From NCBI GenBank assembly GCA_900318855.1, contig ONMG01000044.1, positions 1 to 23,155 of the forward strand: DNA of 23,155 bases, given 5' to 3'. The position numbers and the translations under genes were made by a program. Source of the stretch: an uncultured Prevotella sp. (GTDB taxonomy: Bacteria > Bacteroidota > Bacteroidia > Bacteroidales > Bacteroidaceae). The notes under the pieces are model-generated. The model made no database searches. It saw nothing but the letters and a program-made list of their open reading frames with translations, and was not told the origin of the DNA. Every line of letters begins with the position of its first letter. Within the stretch, counting starts at the first letter, position 1. This document shows, in pieces, positions 7,329 to 16,203 of this stretch.

Positions 7329-8639
7329 TTATTTTGTTTGATTGAACAGTCTCGGAAGAAAGTCGATGAGATACTTCCTCCAGTTTTCCCAGCTATGCCC
7401 GCCGTCGGTCTCGTGATAGGAGTATGCCAGTCCGAGGGTGTCAAGCTTGTGCCGGAAGTCTTTGTTGAGCTTCATGACGAAGTCGTCACGTCCCACAGCA
7501 ATGTAATAGAGTCTGACTCCGCACTGGAACTGCCTCCGGAGCTTGGTGTCTATGCTGTCGTACACAGTGAGGTCGCCCTTCTGCAGTTTCCCAGCGAGGT
7601 CTGCCACCTTCTTGCCAAGCCCGCGCTTGACGAGGAAAGGCAGGTTGTCCTGCAGCTTGTCCATACGTTTTCCGAAGCGGTTTGCCCGGCGAATGTCGCG
7701 GTCGCTCATTCCGTTGGTTGTCTGTGCCGAGAAGAGGCCGACATAGCTAAAGACTCCAGGGTTGTTGGCCGAAGTGACGATGGTCTGCAGTCCACCCAAC
7801 GACAGCCCCGCAATGGCGCGATGGGCACTGTCAGCCATGGTACGGTAGTGGGTGTCGACGAAGTGCACGATGTCGGGAACGAAAGCCCTTTCTACAGCTC
7901 CCATCATCGACTCTACATTCTTGCTGCTGGCAGGCTCGCCGTTGTAGCGATCGTAGCCGGGAGCAGCGGCGCGGTCGGCTATGCCGTTGGGCATGACGAC
8001 AATCATGGGCGGGCACTTGTGCTCGTGGATGAGGTGGTCGAGAATCTGAAAGGCCCGTCCATATTGCGACCAACTGGTCTCGTCGCCGCCCGAACCATGA
8101 AGGAGGTAGAGGACGGGATAACGCTGTCCGCCTTGTTGATAGCCCGCAGGAGTGTAGACCATCAACCGGCGGCGCGGCATGGATGGAATGGAGGAATCAT
8201 ACCAGTGGGCTGTGAGTGTACCGTGGGGAATCGCCTCGTCGAGATAGTAAGAGCCAGGTATGCCAGGGACGATGAAGAAGTTGTAGAACTCATCGACATC
8301 ACGCACGGTATCGGGGTTGCAGGGGTCGACGACGGGTTTGCCGTCAATCAGGAAACGGTAAGTGTACATCTCCGAGGCGAGCGGTGGCGTGGCATAGACC
8401 CACTCATCGCCCACCCGCTTCATCTCCACCTCGCCGTCGCGTCCGAAGACACCGGCGGGTGTCTTGTAAGTCTTGCGAGGCAGAAAAGAGCCGGTGAGGA
8501 CAACCTCGTCGACTGTGTCGTTGTGATAGCTGAAACTCACGGAATGGTTTTGGTCATTCAGCTTCGGCTGTGCCAGGATAGCAGTGTGCAACATGAGCAA
8601 CATCAGTATCAGGAGTCCTTGCTTCATAAGTCGTTTCAT
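7329..8639 (-). CDS. Secreted CE1/esterase-D-type esterase with N-terminal E-set domain
   Basis: A 436-residue periplasmic or exported alpha/beta hydrolase. It has a signal peptide (cleavage near LAQ, about residue 24), an immunoglobulin-like E-set/CBM48-like domain (about 30-125, with YTYRFLIDGK) and a catalytic domain (about 140-430). The latter has LLHGSGGD (179-186, oxyanion region), nucleophile GLSLGG (Ser280), acid near GRDD (385-386) and His415 in GGHSWENW. This matches feruloyl/acetylxylan esterases and enterochelin-esterase-like enzymes. It overlaps the exporter gene by 4 nt (ATGA). A second ATG at 8627 gives an equally good signal peptide. Its place in a pigment operon suggests it trims or releases an ester of the exported product; polysaccharide de-esterification is the alternative. 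Confidence 0.87.
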   Translation of the reverse strand: MKRLMKQGLLILMLLMLHTAILAQPKLNDQNHSVSFSYHNDTVDEVVLTGSFLPRKTYKTPAGVFGRDGEVEMKRVGDEWVYATPPLASEMYTYRFLIDGKPVVDPCNPDTVRDVDEFYNFFIVPGIPGSYYLDEAIPHGTLTAHWYDSSIPSMPRRRLMVYTPAGYQQGGQRYPVLYLLHGSGGDETSWSQYGRAFQILDHLIHEHKCPPMIVVMPNGIADRAAAPGYDRYNGEPASSKNVESMMGAVERAFVPDIVHFVDTHYRTMADSAHRAIAGLSLGGLQTIVTSANNPGVFSYVGLFSAQTTNGMSDRDIRRANRFGKRMDKLQDNLPFLVKRGLGKKVADLAGKLQKGDLTVYDSIDTKLRRQFQCGVRLYYIAVGRDDFVMKLNKDFRHKLDTLGLAYSYHETDGGHSWENWRKYLIDFLPRLFNQTK

Positions 8640-11182
8640 TTGAGTTCATATCGTTTGCGGTCTCTCTCCGCTTGCCGTCTCTCCTTGTCGGTCGTCGGCT
8701 CATGCCGCCAGCTACCAGTGAAGAGGTTGCGCAGGGTGATGGGCTGTGTGCGTCGGGTACCATCGCTGCGGTAGACCAGCCACTTGAAGATGAGCGGTGG
8801 GAAGAGATAGGCCATTATGATGACGGAGAACATACCCACAATGGTAACCACAGCCAACGACTGCAGGGCCGGATGACGGGCCAGGATGAGCGTACCGATG
8901 CCAATGAACATGATGAGCGCCGAGAGCATGATGCTGTTCTTGTAGGAAGCCAGCATCTTCTTGCCGTAGGTGTATTCATACTGGCAGCCCTCGGTCATGA
9001 AGATGGTGTAGTCGTCACCTTGTCCGAAGATAAAGGTAGCCAGTATAACATTAACAATATTGAAGTCGATGCCCGTCAGTCCCATGATGCCCAATATCCA
9101 TATCCAGCTCACTGCCATGGGGAGAAAGGATAGGGCAGCCAGCTCGATACTACCCATGGAGAACCAAAGGAAGAAGAAGACGATGGCCGAGCAGGCATAA
9201 CCGATGTAGTTGAAGTCGTTGCTGAGGTTGTTGGCAACGGCACTGTTGATATCCTGGATATCGAAGGCATAGACCTCGGGGCTTGCCTTCCTCACGTTCT
9301 TGATGGTCTTCTCAACATTGTCCTCGCTCACGGTCAGCCAGTCGACGATTTGCCGTTGTCCTGTCAGCTTGTCGTCAGCAACATAGGGGGAGAGCACCGA
9401 CGAGGTGAGTGGCGCGAAGGCAGTGAACGGCAGCACGGGATGGGTCTTATCCAGGATGAGCTGGAAATCGTCAAAGGCATCAGGAGAGAAGCCAGCCAGG
9501 GCCGCAGCGGCCTTGAAGTTTTGAGCGCCGCCACTGCCGTTGAGCTGTGTCCATCGGGCCTTGAAGCGAGACCACAGCTTCAGCCTGTGGCACTGCTCCT
9601 GCTTGGAGACGAGGAAGGGTGCCCCCGTGTGGACGGGTTTCGGCCAGTGAGAGAGGAACCGTTCATGATGCTGCAAAGCCTCTTCCCACGTTTTGCCCGA
9701 GGCGACGACAAAGAGGTCGCGACTGTCCTTAGGGCGTGCGGACAGCTGAGCAAAGTAGGCCATGTCGGCCCTTTGCTCGGAGGTCATATAATTAATGTGT
9801 GACAGGTCGGTATCGAAGCCCGTACGGAAGGCAAACACGGCGAAGAATGCCGTGAGCACAATGACGGTGGCAACGACCCATCGCTTATTCTCCATTGAGA
9901 AATTGCCCATTTGCTGCAAGACATGGGGTTCATGGTGCTGTCTGACTCTGGCCACCTGTGGCAGGAAGACGAGGACAAAGAAGATGGTGCCCACCAAGAG
10001 GAAGGAGGCGAAGAGTCCAAGGTCGCGCAAGGCCACGCTTTGCAGGGGTACTAAGGCCAGGAAAGCTCCTACCGTGGTGATATTGCCGACGAGCAGAGGC
10101 ATGACAATCTCACGCAAGGCCTGCCGCATGTCGGGGGTATGGTTGAGATGTGCGATGACATGCAACGGATAGTTGACGGCGATGCCGATGATGACCGAGG
10201 AGATGCCTATGACAATGACCGACACGTCGCGATGAACGAGTGATAGACCGGCCATAGCGAACAGCCACCCCCAGGCGATGGAGAAGGCCACGAGCAACAG
10301 GTTCTTCCAACTCCGGAAGGACAGAGCCAGCAATATGAGGATGAGCACCACGGCAATGGACACGGCCAGCAGACTGTCGGTCTTTATCTGCCGGGCATTG
10401 CCCACAGCGATAACAGGACCGCCCGTGAGATGGATGCCGATGCCGGGATGCTCAGCCTTGGTCTTGTCAGCACAATGCTGTAGGAGGTCGACGAGGCGGC
10501 CGTTGTTGTCGGTCTCGCTGCTGCCAAACGGCGAGGTAATCATCACGAAGGCCCGCTTCATGTCGGGCGAGAAGATGTAGCCTCCATAGAGCTCATATTT
10601 CATCTTCGCGCTCTGCTGTTGCAGTCTTTCCACCACCGGTGTAAAGAGATTGAGAGGGTCACGCGAGAGGTTTCCCTCAAGCAGGCCACCGGAGGGGAAA
10701 AGAAGCATCTGCTTGTCGCGCTCCAGTTGTTCCTGCATGTAGCCGCGATGACTGAGCAGTGAATCCATGCGATGATAGTCGGCATCGGTAAGGAAGTACG
10801 GGATATGGTCGTAGACGAAGTGGCTCACACGTGACATCTCTTCGAGGTCGACGGTGAACGTGAGCTGACGGGCCATATGGGTGGTGTCGGCCTTACGGAC
10901 TGCAGCTACGAAAGCATCAACGCCCTTCACAATGGTGTCGGCATTGGTCGTACCCGTACACTGCACGATTGCGAAGATACGGTTGCCGCCTGAGATGCTC
11001 TGATAGATGCCGACGGCTTCGCGATGATGACTGTCAAGGGGCAGGAAGGCCGTTATGTCCTCCTGGAAACGCATGCGGCTAACGAGAGCGAAGAGCACCG
11101 CTGTCAGCACGACGAAGAGCAGCCCTCCCAGCCTACGGTGCGCACGCAGGTAATCATAAACACGAAGAATCTGCTCTGTCAT
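8636..11182 (-). CDS. MMPL/RND-family lipid exporter
   Basis: An 848-residue inner-membrane transporter with the duplicated RND layout: TM1 (about 17-35), a large periplasmic loop (about 40-265), five TMs (about 270-410), a second half starting with a TM at about 433-452, another loop (455-655) and a final TM bundle (about 658-810). The second half carries the proton-relay motif GQGDDYTIFM (Asp723, Asp724, Tyr725). The matching place in the first half is GIAVNYPLH, with Asn337 instead of Asp. Such exporters are a regular part of aryl-polyene and flexirubin clusters and are thought to move lipid-linked products from the inner membrane, here probably handing over to the LolA-like protein. The start overlaps the acyltransferase gene by 29 nt and the end overlaps the esterase start (ATGA). 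Confidence 0.92.
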   Translation of the reverse strand: MTEQILRVYDYLRAHRRLGGLLFVVLTAVLFALVSRMRFQEDITAFLPLDSHHREAVGIYQSISGGNRIFAIVQCTGTTNADTIVKGVDAFVAAVRKADTTHMARQLTFTVDLEEMSRVSHFVYDHIPYFLTDADYHRMDSLLSHRGYMQEQLERDKQMLLFPSGGLLEGNLSRDPLNLFTPVVERLQQQSAKMKYELYGGYIFSPDMKRAFVMITSPFGSSETDNNGRLVDLLQHCADKTKAEHPGIGIHLTGGPVIAVGNARQIKTDSLLAVSIAVVLILILLALSFRSWKNLLLVAFSIAWGWLFAMAGLSLVHRDVSVIVIGISSVIIGIAVNYPLHVIAHLNHTPDMRQALREIVMPLLVGNITTVGAFLALVPLQSVALRDLGLFASFLLVGTIFFVLVFLPQVARVRQHHEPHVLQQMGNFSMENKRWVVATVIVLTAFFAVFAFRTGFDTDLSHINYMTSEQRADMAYFAQLSARPKDSRDLFVVASGKTWEEALQHHERFLSHWPKPVHTGAPFLVSKQEQCHRLKLWSRFKARWTQLNGSGGAQNFKAAAALAGFSPDAFDDFQLILDKTHPVLPFTAFAPLTSSVLSPYVADDKLTGQRQIVDWLTVSEDNVEKTIKNVRKASPEVYAFDIQDINSAVANNLSNDFNYIGYACSAIVFFFLWFSMGSIELAALSFLPMAVSWIWILGIMGLTGIDFNIVNVILATFIFGQGDDYTIFMTEGCQYEYTYGKKMLASYKNSIMLSALIMFIGIGTLILARHPALQSLAVVTIVGMFSVIIMAYLFPPLIFKWLVYRSDGTRRTQPITLRNLFTGSWRHEPTTDKERRQAERDRKRYELK

Positions 11183-12356
11183 TCTGCTTGGTTTTGTTCA
11201 CAATGGGATTGGCATAGATGCCCAAGAAAATGTCGGTGAGCTGCTCCACATCGCAGGTGTCGTAGCGGTCCAACCTTCTGAGATAACCGACGAACCTATC
11301 CTTCTCCTCCTGAGTATATCGGTCGCTGAAGCGCGAACAGCCGTAGCGCAGGTCGTAGGCAATGTAGTTGTTTGGGAAGAGTCGGTAGGCCTTGACGATG
11401 CGCTTGTCAATCAGCCGCGACACAGCCTGGTAGTAGTCGTGGTTGGTCATGTCGGCAAAGTTTCTCAGCTCGGCCTCCGTGATGGGCTTGCAGATTTCGA
11501 AATGCACTCTGCCTTTTTGCTGCATGATGCCAGTGAGAATGCTGTTAAGATCCTCGCCGGGTTTCTTGGTATATTTGGTGAACTGGCTTTCGTAGAGCTC
11601 TAGGGTCTTAAGCACATCGCACGGTTCCCACTCGTAACTCACCGAGACAGGCACGACATTCAGGTCGGCGATGGCCTTGAGCTTGTCCATCGGTTCGCTC
11701 ATGCAGAACATCTTGATGATGCCCTGGTCGGTCAGGTCCATACCGTTTTTTGTGCGTCCGTTGCGCTGCGCTATCCACACGCTCTGCTTCTTTTCCTTGA
11801 TAGCATGGCGGATATAGCGTGAGAGATGGCACGACCGCTCGTAGAAGTCACGGATGCTGCCACCGGGACGCTCTACGCGGAACATTTTATTGCTTTTACC
11901 AATATCGATGACGAGCTGATTAATCATGAGGTTGGCACCGAAGGTTATCTCCGTGGTGTCGAAGCCGTTCTTGTCAAGCCAGTATTCCAGAAGGCTGGCA
12001 TCAAGCATGATGTCGCGATGATTGGAGACATAGAGATACTGCTCTTGAGGCGACAACTGTTTCAAGCCTTCGCAGGAAAACGTGGAGATGGAACGTTGCA
12101 CGATCTGCTCGTTGACGAGGCTCATCGTCTCGTGCTGAAAGCTCTTGATGTCGGGATAGGCTGCTATCCTCCGACGTACGTCCTCCAAAGGCTGGCCGGG
12201 ATAGACATAGGATGCCAACAAAGGGAACGAGGTACTCGCGGCAATGCGCTGCATGGCTGCAGGTATCTCGCTGTCGTAGTAAGGGCGTATATCGTCGAAC
12301 TCATGGGTAAGCGTTCTGAAGAGCCCGCCACTATAGGGGTCTTGATTCTTTGTCAT
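11154..12356 (-). CDS. PlsC/PlsB-like 1-acylglycerol-phosphate-type acyltransferase
   Basis: A 400-residue membrane-associated acyltransferase. The catalytic block reads VSNHRDIMLD (110-119). His113 is followed by Asp at +2 (115) and +6 (119), so the usual H-X4-D spacing is not exact. The region matching the acceptor-binding EGTR/EGGR block is IAQRNGRTKNG (195-205), with Asn199 where Glu is usual. The family is common in Bacteroidetes and usually annotated as glycerol-phosphate acyltransferase. No N-terminal signal or strong TM is seen. It lies 18 nt after the alpha/beta hydrolase gene. In this operon it may transfer the finished acyl or polyene chain to a lipid or sugar acceptor; the acceptor is unknown. 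Confidence 0.8.
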   Translation of the reverse strand: MTKNQDPYSGGLFRTLTHEFDDIRPYYDSEIPAAMQRIAASTSFPLLASYVYPGQPLEDVRRRIAAYPDIKSFQHETMSLVNEQIVQRSISTFSCEGLKQLSPQEQYLYVSNHRDIMLDASLLEYWLDKNGFDTTEITFGANLMINQLVIDIGKSNKMFRVERPGGSIRDFYERSCHLSRYIRHAIKEKKQSVWIAQRNGRTKNGMDLTDQGIIKMFCMSEPMDKLKAIADLNVVPVSVSYEWEPCDVLKTLELYESQFTKYTKKPGEDLNSILTGIMQQKGRVHFEICKPITEAELRNFADMTNHDYYQAVSRLIDKRIVKAYRLFPNNYIAYDLRYGCSRFSDRYTQEEKDRFVGYLRRLDRYDTCDVEQLTDIFLGIYANPIVNKTKQNDRADSSCL

Positions 12357-12374
12357 AAAGTGTTGTTTTGTTAA

Positions 12375-13208
12375 TCAATTGAGTGTTCTCAACCATTCCA
12401 GGAAACGCTGGCGCCACGTGTGACACTCTGCTGAACCTTTGTGGCTGTTGGCTCCAAAGCCATGGCCGCCAGTGGCATATTGAAGGTAGACATGCGGAAT
12501 ATGGCGGGCGGTGAGGGCTGAGTCGAGAATCACTGAATTGTGATAGTCGACAACGGGGTCGTCCTTGCAGTTGACCAGGAATACGGGCGGACAGCCGTCA
12601 GGCACATGCCTTTCGAGCGAGAGGCTGTCGCGCAACCGTCGGCTGCAGGTACGGTTGTCGCCGAGCAGTCCGCGCCGCGAACGCTTGTGAACCCACGGCC
12701 CGTTCATCGTGACGACAGGATAGACAGGTATGATGAATGCCGGCCACTCGTCGCGAGGGAACAGCTCCACCGACGACATGACGAGATGACCGCCGGCGGA
12801 GAAGCCCATCACCCCGATCTTGTCGGGAACGATGTGATAGTGAGCAGCATGGCTCCGCACATAGCTCAGAGCCTCTCGCAGGTCCTCTTGGGCATCGGGG
12901 TAGCGGTTGCCACGGAAGAGCAGACGGTAGTGAGTGATGAAAGCAGGGACGTAAGCCGTGCGATAGCGGAGCACGAAGGCACTCACCCCCTGGCGTTGCA
13001 GCCAACGCCCCACGCTGTCGCCCTCCGACACCATGTCGTGCCAGAAATAGCTGCCGCCCGGACAGACGATGACCGCAGTACCGTCGGAGACCGGTGCAGG
13101 ATAGGCGGTCAGCTCCACACGCTGCCTGCCGATACGCAGAGTCTGTGACGAGACGGTCAGGCATGCCATGATGGTGGTGAATAGTAGAAGGGTCAGTCTT
13201 TGTCGCAT
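12375..13208 (-). CDS. Secreted alpha/beta hydrolase (acetyl-esterase/BD-FAE-like)
   Basis: A 277-residue exported hydrolase. The signal peptide spans about 1-21. The oxyanion motif CPGGSYFW (49-56) is of the HGG type. The nucleophile is Ser137 in GFSAGGH, the acid lies in CKDDPVV (Asp216/217) and the base is His249 in GGHGFG. This matches small xylan acetyl or feruloyl esterases of Bacteroidetes. The gene overlaps the preceding CrtI-like gene by 16 nt, so it is part of the operon. It is the second secreted ester hydrolase in the cluster. Whether it acts on the pigment lipid or on polysaccharide esters cannot be told from sequence. Confidence 0.87.
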   Translation of the reverse strand: MRQRLTLLLFTTIMACLTVSSQTLRIGRQRVELTAYPAPVSDGTAVIVCPGGSYFWHDMVSEGDSVGRWLQRQGVSAFVLRYRTAYVPAFITHYRLLFRGNRYPDAQEDLREALSYVRSHAAHYHIVPDKIGVMGFSAGGHLVMSSVELFPRDEWPAFIIPVYPVVTMNGPWVHKRSRRGLLGDNRTCSRRLRDSLSLERHVPDGCPPVFLVNCKDDPVVDYHNSVILDSALTARHIPHVYLQYATGGHGFGANSHKGSAECHTWRQRFLEWLRTLN

Positions 13209-14710
13209 GCGTTGATATGATTGATGACCACGTTCTTACCCAGTATGGCCTCAGAGGTGTTGATAGCCGTGAGGGGCACACCGCAGAAGCCGTGAAGGTT
13301 GATGTTCTGTCCCGTGAGCAAGAGGTTGCCGACCTTGGTCACCACGGGGATGTTGGTCAGTGCTAAGTTGTGACAGTCTTTACTATAGCCACTCAGTGTG
13401 CCGTCTTTACTGCCATAATAGTCGCGGATAGTCAGTGGGCTGGCCGTATTCATCGCCTCAATCTTTTCTGAGAAGTGAGGATAGACTTCTTCCACCAGTG
13501 CCAGTACCTTCGTGGCACAAGTCTGTTTCCACTGCTCATATTCCTCTCCCCGCCGGCCGGTCACGGTGTCCTCCCAGGGCTTCACCTTGTCGAAGGTCAT
13601 CGGCACGGTGAGCAGCACCGTGGATGCCCACTGACCCTGGTTGTCTGTTGGGGGCGTCATCAGCAGCAAGCCCAAGGGCCAGGGCTTCAAAGAGTCGGCA
13701 AAGTTCCACACCTCATCGTACCGCGTCATGATATAGACGGAGTGGTTGATGTAGGGAAACGATTCGGGCTTGAGCTTCAGATAGACCGAGAAAGCCGAGT
13801 AGGTATTTGGAATCTCTTCCATCCGAGTGCGGAAGGCCTTGGTGAATCCTTGACCGTTCAAAAGTTTGACGAGCGTGCAGGGATGGACATCAGAGATGTA
13901 GTAGTCAGCGGTATAGACTTTTCCTTTGTCGGTCGTGACAGCCTCTATCCTCTTTTCCTTGATGTCAATGTGCCGGACACCGTCGTGCGTGATTACGCGT
14001 CCGCCATTACGGGTGATAACCTCCGTGAGCACATCGGCAAAGCGACTGCTGCCACCCACGAAGCGGCTGGCACCATGGATGTAGAGCGCCGAGATGATGG
14101 CGTGTACGTAAGCGGGCGTGACGCCACCCTGGCCACCGTAGAGAGGATTCATATAGGCCAGCACGCTCCTCAACTTGGGATTAGTGACATGCTGGGCGAT
14201 GAAGTCGGAAGCAGCGAGCAACGAGCCGTCGGGCATAGCTGTGATATAGTCATAAGACGGCCGTAGATTGAAGAGGTCAATACCATCGGTGATACGCATG
14301 ATGTCGGCAACATAGCGCTCGAGCTCTTTTCTGCTGTCAGGGAAATCGTGGGCAAGAGCATCGACGAAGCCACGCTCTCCCTGTGCGATGCGGTATCGGT
14401 GATGGTCTTCCAGGAAGAACAGCTCGTCGGCGCAGCTTGCATCGACGTCCCTCAACCTCATCTTGTCGAGAATGCCAAGATAACGGCAGATGCGTCTGAT
14501 GTTGCCGCCGACTTGCATGCCGCCAATGACATGCATGCCCGTGTCAAACGAGCAGCCGAAACGACGGAAGCTCTGCAGTCCGCCACCGGCCGTGGCGTTC
14601 TTCTCCAGGACTGTCACCGTCAGTCCCTCATGGGCGAGGATGGCACCGGTGAAGAGCCCACCGAGGCCACCACCGATAATCACTGCGGTAGGATGTTTAT
14701 TATCGCTCAT
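13193..14710 (-). CDS. CrtI-like FAD-dependent oxidoreductase (phytoene desaturase/isomerase family), copy 1
   Basis: A 505-residue flavoprotein. The dinucleotide motif is IIGGGLGGL (11-19), with a downstream ADP-binding Glu in VTVLEKN. C-terminally, the flavin-contacting block LLLTGQNINLHGFCGV ends the fold. Overall layout matches the phytoene desaturase/carotenoid isomerase/retinol saturase family. The ATG at 14710 is chosen because it overlaps the previous gene's stop as ATGA; an upstream in-frame start at 14767 would add 19 charged residues before the flavin motif. It is paralogous to the next upstream gene, sharing GMHxIG and TGQNINxHG blocks. The substrate is probably the polyene or a lipid alkene. 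No squalene or phytoene synthase is present, so carotenoid formation is not indicated here. Confidence 0.87.
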   Translation of the reverse strand: MSDNKHPTAVIIGGGLGGLFTGAILAHEGLTVTVLEKNATAGGGLQSFRRFGCSFDTGMHVIGGMQVGGNIRRICRYLGILDKMRLRDVDASCADELFFLEDHHRYRIAQGERGFVDALAHDFPDSRKELERYVADIMRITDGIDLFNLRPSYDYITAMPDGSLLAASDFIAQHVTNPKLRSVLAYMNPLYGGQGGVTPAYVHAIISALYIHGASRFVGGSSRFADVLTEVITRNGGRVITHDGVRHIDIKEKRIEAVTTDKGKVYTADYYISDVHPCTLVKLLNGQGFTKAFRTRMEEIPNTYSAFSVYLKLKPESFPYINHSVYIMTRYDEVWNFADSLKPWPLGLLLMTPPTDNQGQWASTVLLTVPMTFDKVKPWEDTVTGRRGEEYEQWKQTCATKVLALVEEVYPHFSEKIEAMNTASPLTIRDYYGSKDGTLSGYSKDCHNLALTNIPVVTKVGNLLLTGQNINLHGFCGVPLTAINTSEAILGKNVVINHINACDKD

Positions 14711-16203
14711 GGTTGACAATTCTTTATTTCTTCGTATATCTTCTTGGCGCTCAGCAGCTCGCTGCACGTCACGATGGTTCCCACCAAGACCCCGAGCATA
14801 CCGTGCGAGTTAATGTTTTGACCCGTCATCAACAGATTGGGAATCTTCGTCTTGTGGGGTACTCGACAGGCCGGGCCGAGGCTGACATCTTTGGCGATGC
14901 CATACATGGAGCCGTCGGCTGTACCCGTGTAGTCAAGATAGGTCAGCGGTGTGGAGGTGTAATAGCGGGCAATCGTGCCACGCAGCTCAGGGAAATGGTC
15001 GGTCAATGAAGCGATGAGTCGTTCTGCCTTCCGCTGCTTGAAGGCTTCGTAGTCGTCACCCCGGTGACCCACGCGCGTCCCCTTCCACTGTTCCACTTCG
15101 TGGATGTCCATGTAGGAAAGCAGAATGCCGCTTTCCGCATATTGCTGACGGGGCGACGAGCAGAGGTGCATATAAAGGAATCCCTTGGGCCAGGTCTGCT
15201 CGTCGTAATATTCACAGTCCCAAGGTGTAGGGGTGTTGTAGCCGAAATAGTTGTAGTTCATGTAGGGCACTCTATTGGGCTTGAACTGCAGATAGACAGA
15301 GAAGCCCCCCATCGTCTGCGGCATGACGCTGACTCTATGGCGGAAGGCAGGACGGATGAGGTGGCTGTCGACGAGCTCCAACGTTCGGATAGGATGAGCA
15401 TCAGAGATGATGATGTCGGCAGCAAGTACTTCTTTGCCGTTGACTTCCACACCTGTTGCCTGCTTATCGTCACACAGGATGCGTGTGACCTTTGCCCGGG
15501 TAAGTACCTCGCCACCGTATTTCTTGAGTGTGTCGACGAGAGCCAGGGCTATATGGTCGCTGCCTCCCACGATGCGGAAGGCACTGTCTAGATAGAAATC
15601 ACGGATAAAAGCGTGGGTAGCGAATGGGGTCTTACCCCTTTCAGCGGCATAGAGTGGCAAGTCGCCAACGAGTACCTTGTGCAGAGTCTCATTGGTGGAG
15701 ATGCCGTCGATAACCTCATCAATGGACTGCAACATATATTCCTCGCTGACAGCGTCATTGTGATCAGCATATCTCAGGGAATGGAGCGAAGAAGCATGGG
15801 ATATTCTCGATATCAAATCGCAATAACTCTCCAGAGCTTTCCGCTCTTGTGGAAAATATTGTGCGAGGCTGTCGATGAAGGCCTCCCGACCGTTGGCATA
15901 GGGATAGCGCTTGCCATTCAGTCCTATCACATTGTAATGGCTGCGGTCAAGAGGCGAAAGCTTCACCTTGTCCGTAATCTCAAGATAGCGGAACAGCTGT
16001 CCAAGGGTCTCGTCAGGACGGGCTGCACCGATAAAGTGCATGCCCGTCTCGAAGCGTACGCCATGCCTCTCAAAGCATTGCAGGCAACCGCCGACCTGAG
16101 CTCCCTGCTCAAGTACGGTCACGCGATAACCATTCTTGCCCAAAACGACGCCTGTCGACAGACCGCCCAGCCCACTGCCTATGATAATGACCTGCTTACA
16201 CAT
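14707..16203 (-). CDS. CrtI-like FAD-dependent oxidoreductase (phytoene desaturase/isomerase family), copy 2
   Basis: A 498-residue flavoprotein with IIIGSGLGGLS (6-16), GMHFIGAA, a long substrate domain and the C-terminal block LLMTGQNINSHGMLGV. It resembles copy 1 along its whole length, so the two probably arose by tandem duplication and may form a pair or act in sequence, for example desaturation and isomerisation. The ATG at 16203 is preferred. It overlaps the GT-acyltransferase stop by 8 nt and puts the flavin motif next to the N-terminus; an in-frame TTG at 16212 is the alternative. The end overlaps copy 1 as ATGA. Confidence 0.87.
   Translation of the reverse strand: MCKQVIIIGSGLGGLSTGVVLGKNGYRVTVLEQGAQVGGCLQCFERHGVRFETGMHFIGAARPDETLGQLFRYLEITDKVKLSPLDRSHYNVIGLNGKRYPYANGREAFIDSLAQYFPQERKALESYCDLISRISHASSLHSLRYADHNDAVSEEYMLQSIDEVIDGISTNETLHKVLVGDLPLYAAERGKTPFATHAFIRDFYLDSAFRIVGGSDHIALALVDTLKKYGGEVLTRAKVTRILCDDKQATGVEVNGKEVLAADIIISDAHPIRTLELVDSHLIRPAFRHRVSVMPQTMGGFSVYLQFKPNRVPYMNYNYFGYNTPTPWDCEYYDEQTWPKGFLYMHLCSSPRQQYAESGILLSYMDIHEVEQWKGTRVGHRGDDYEAFKQRKAERLIASLTDHFPELRGTIARYYTSTPLTYLDYTGTADGSMYGIAKDVSLGPACRVPHKTKIPNLLMTGQNINSHGMLGVLVGTIVTCSELLSAKKIYEEIKNCQP

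Noticed and set aside
7326..8774. A long plus-strand open frame (about 480 codons) opposite the esterase
   Set aside because: It is antisense to a protein with a clear catalytic triad and signal peptide. Its translation has no recognisable domain and it has no promoter. Long mirror frames are common at this base composition.
14711..14767. Upstream in-frame start for CrtI-like copy 1
   Set aside because: It adds a charged 19-residue stretch overlapping the previous gene by 61 nt. The ATG at 14710 gives an ATGA overlap and puts the flavin motif at the usual distance from the N-terminus.
13193..16203. Carotenoid biosynthesis
   Set aside because: The two CrtI-like proteins alone do not show it: no phytoene synthase, prenyltransferase or cyclase is present, and the surrounding genes are fatty-acid/polyene type.
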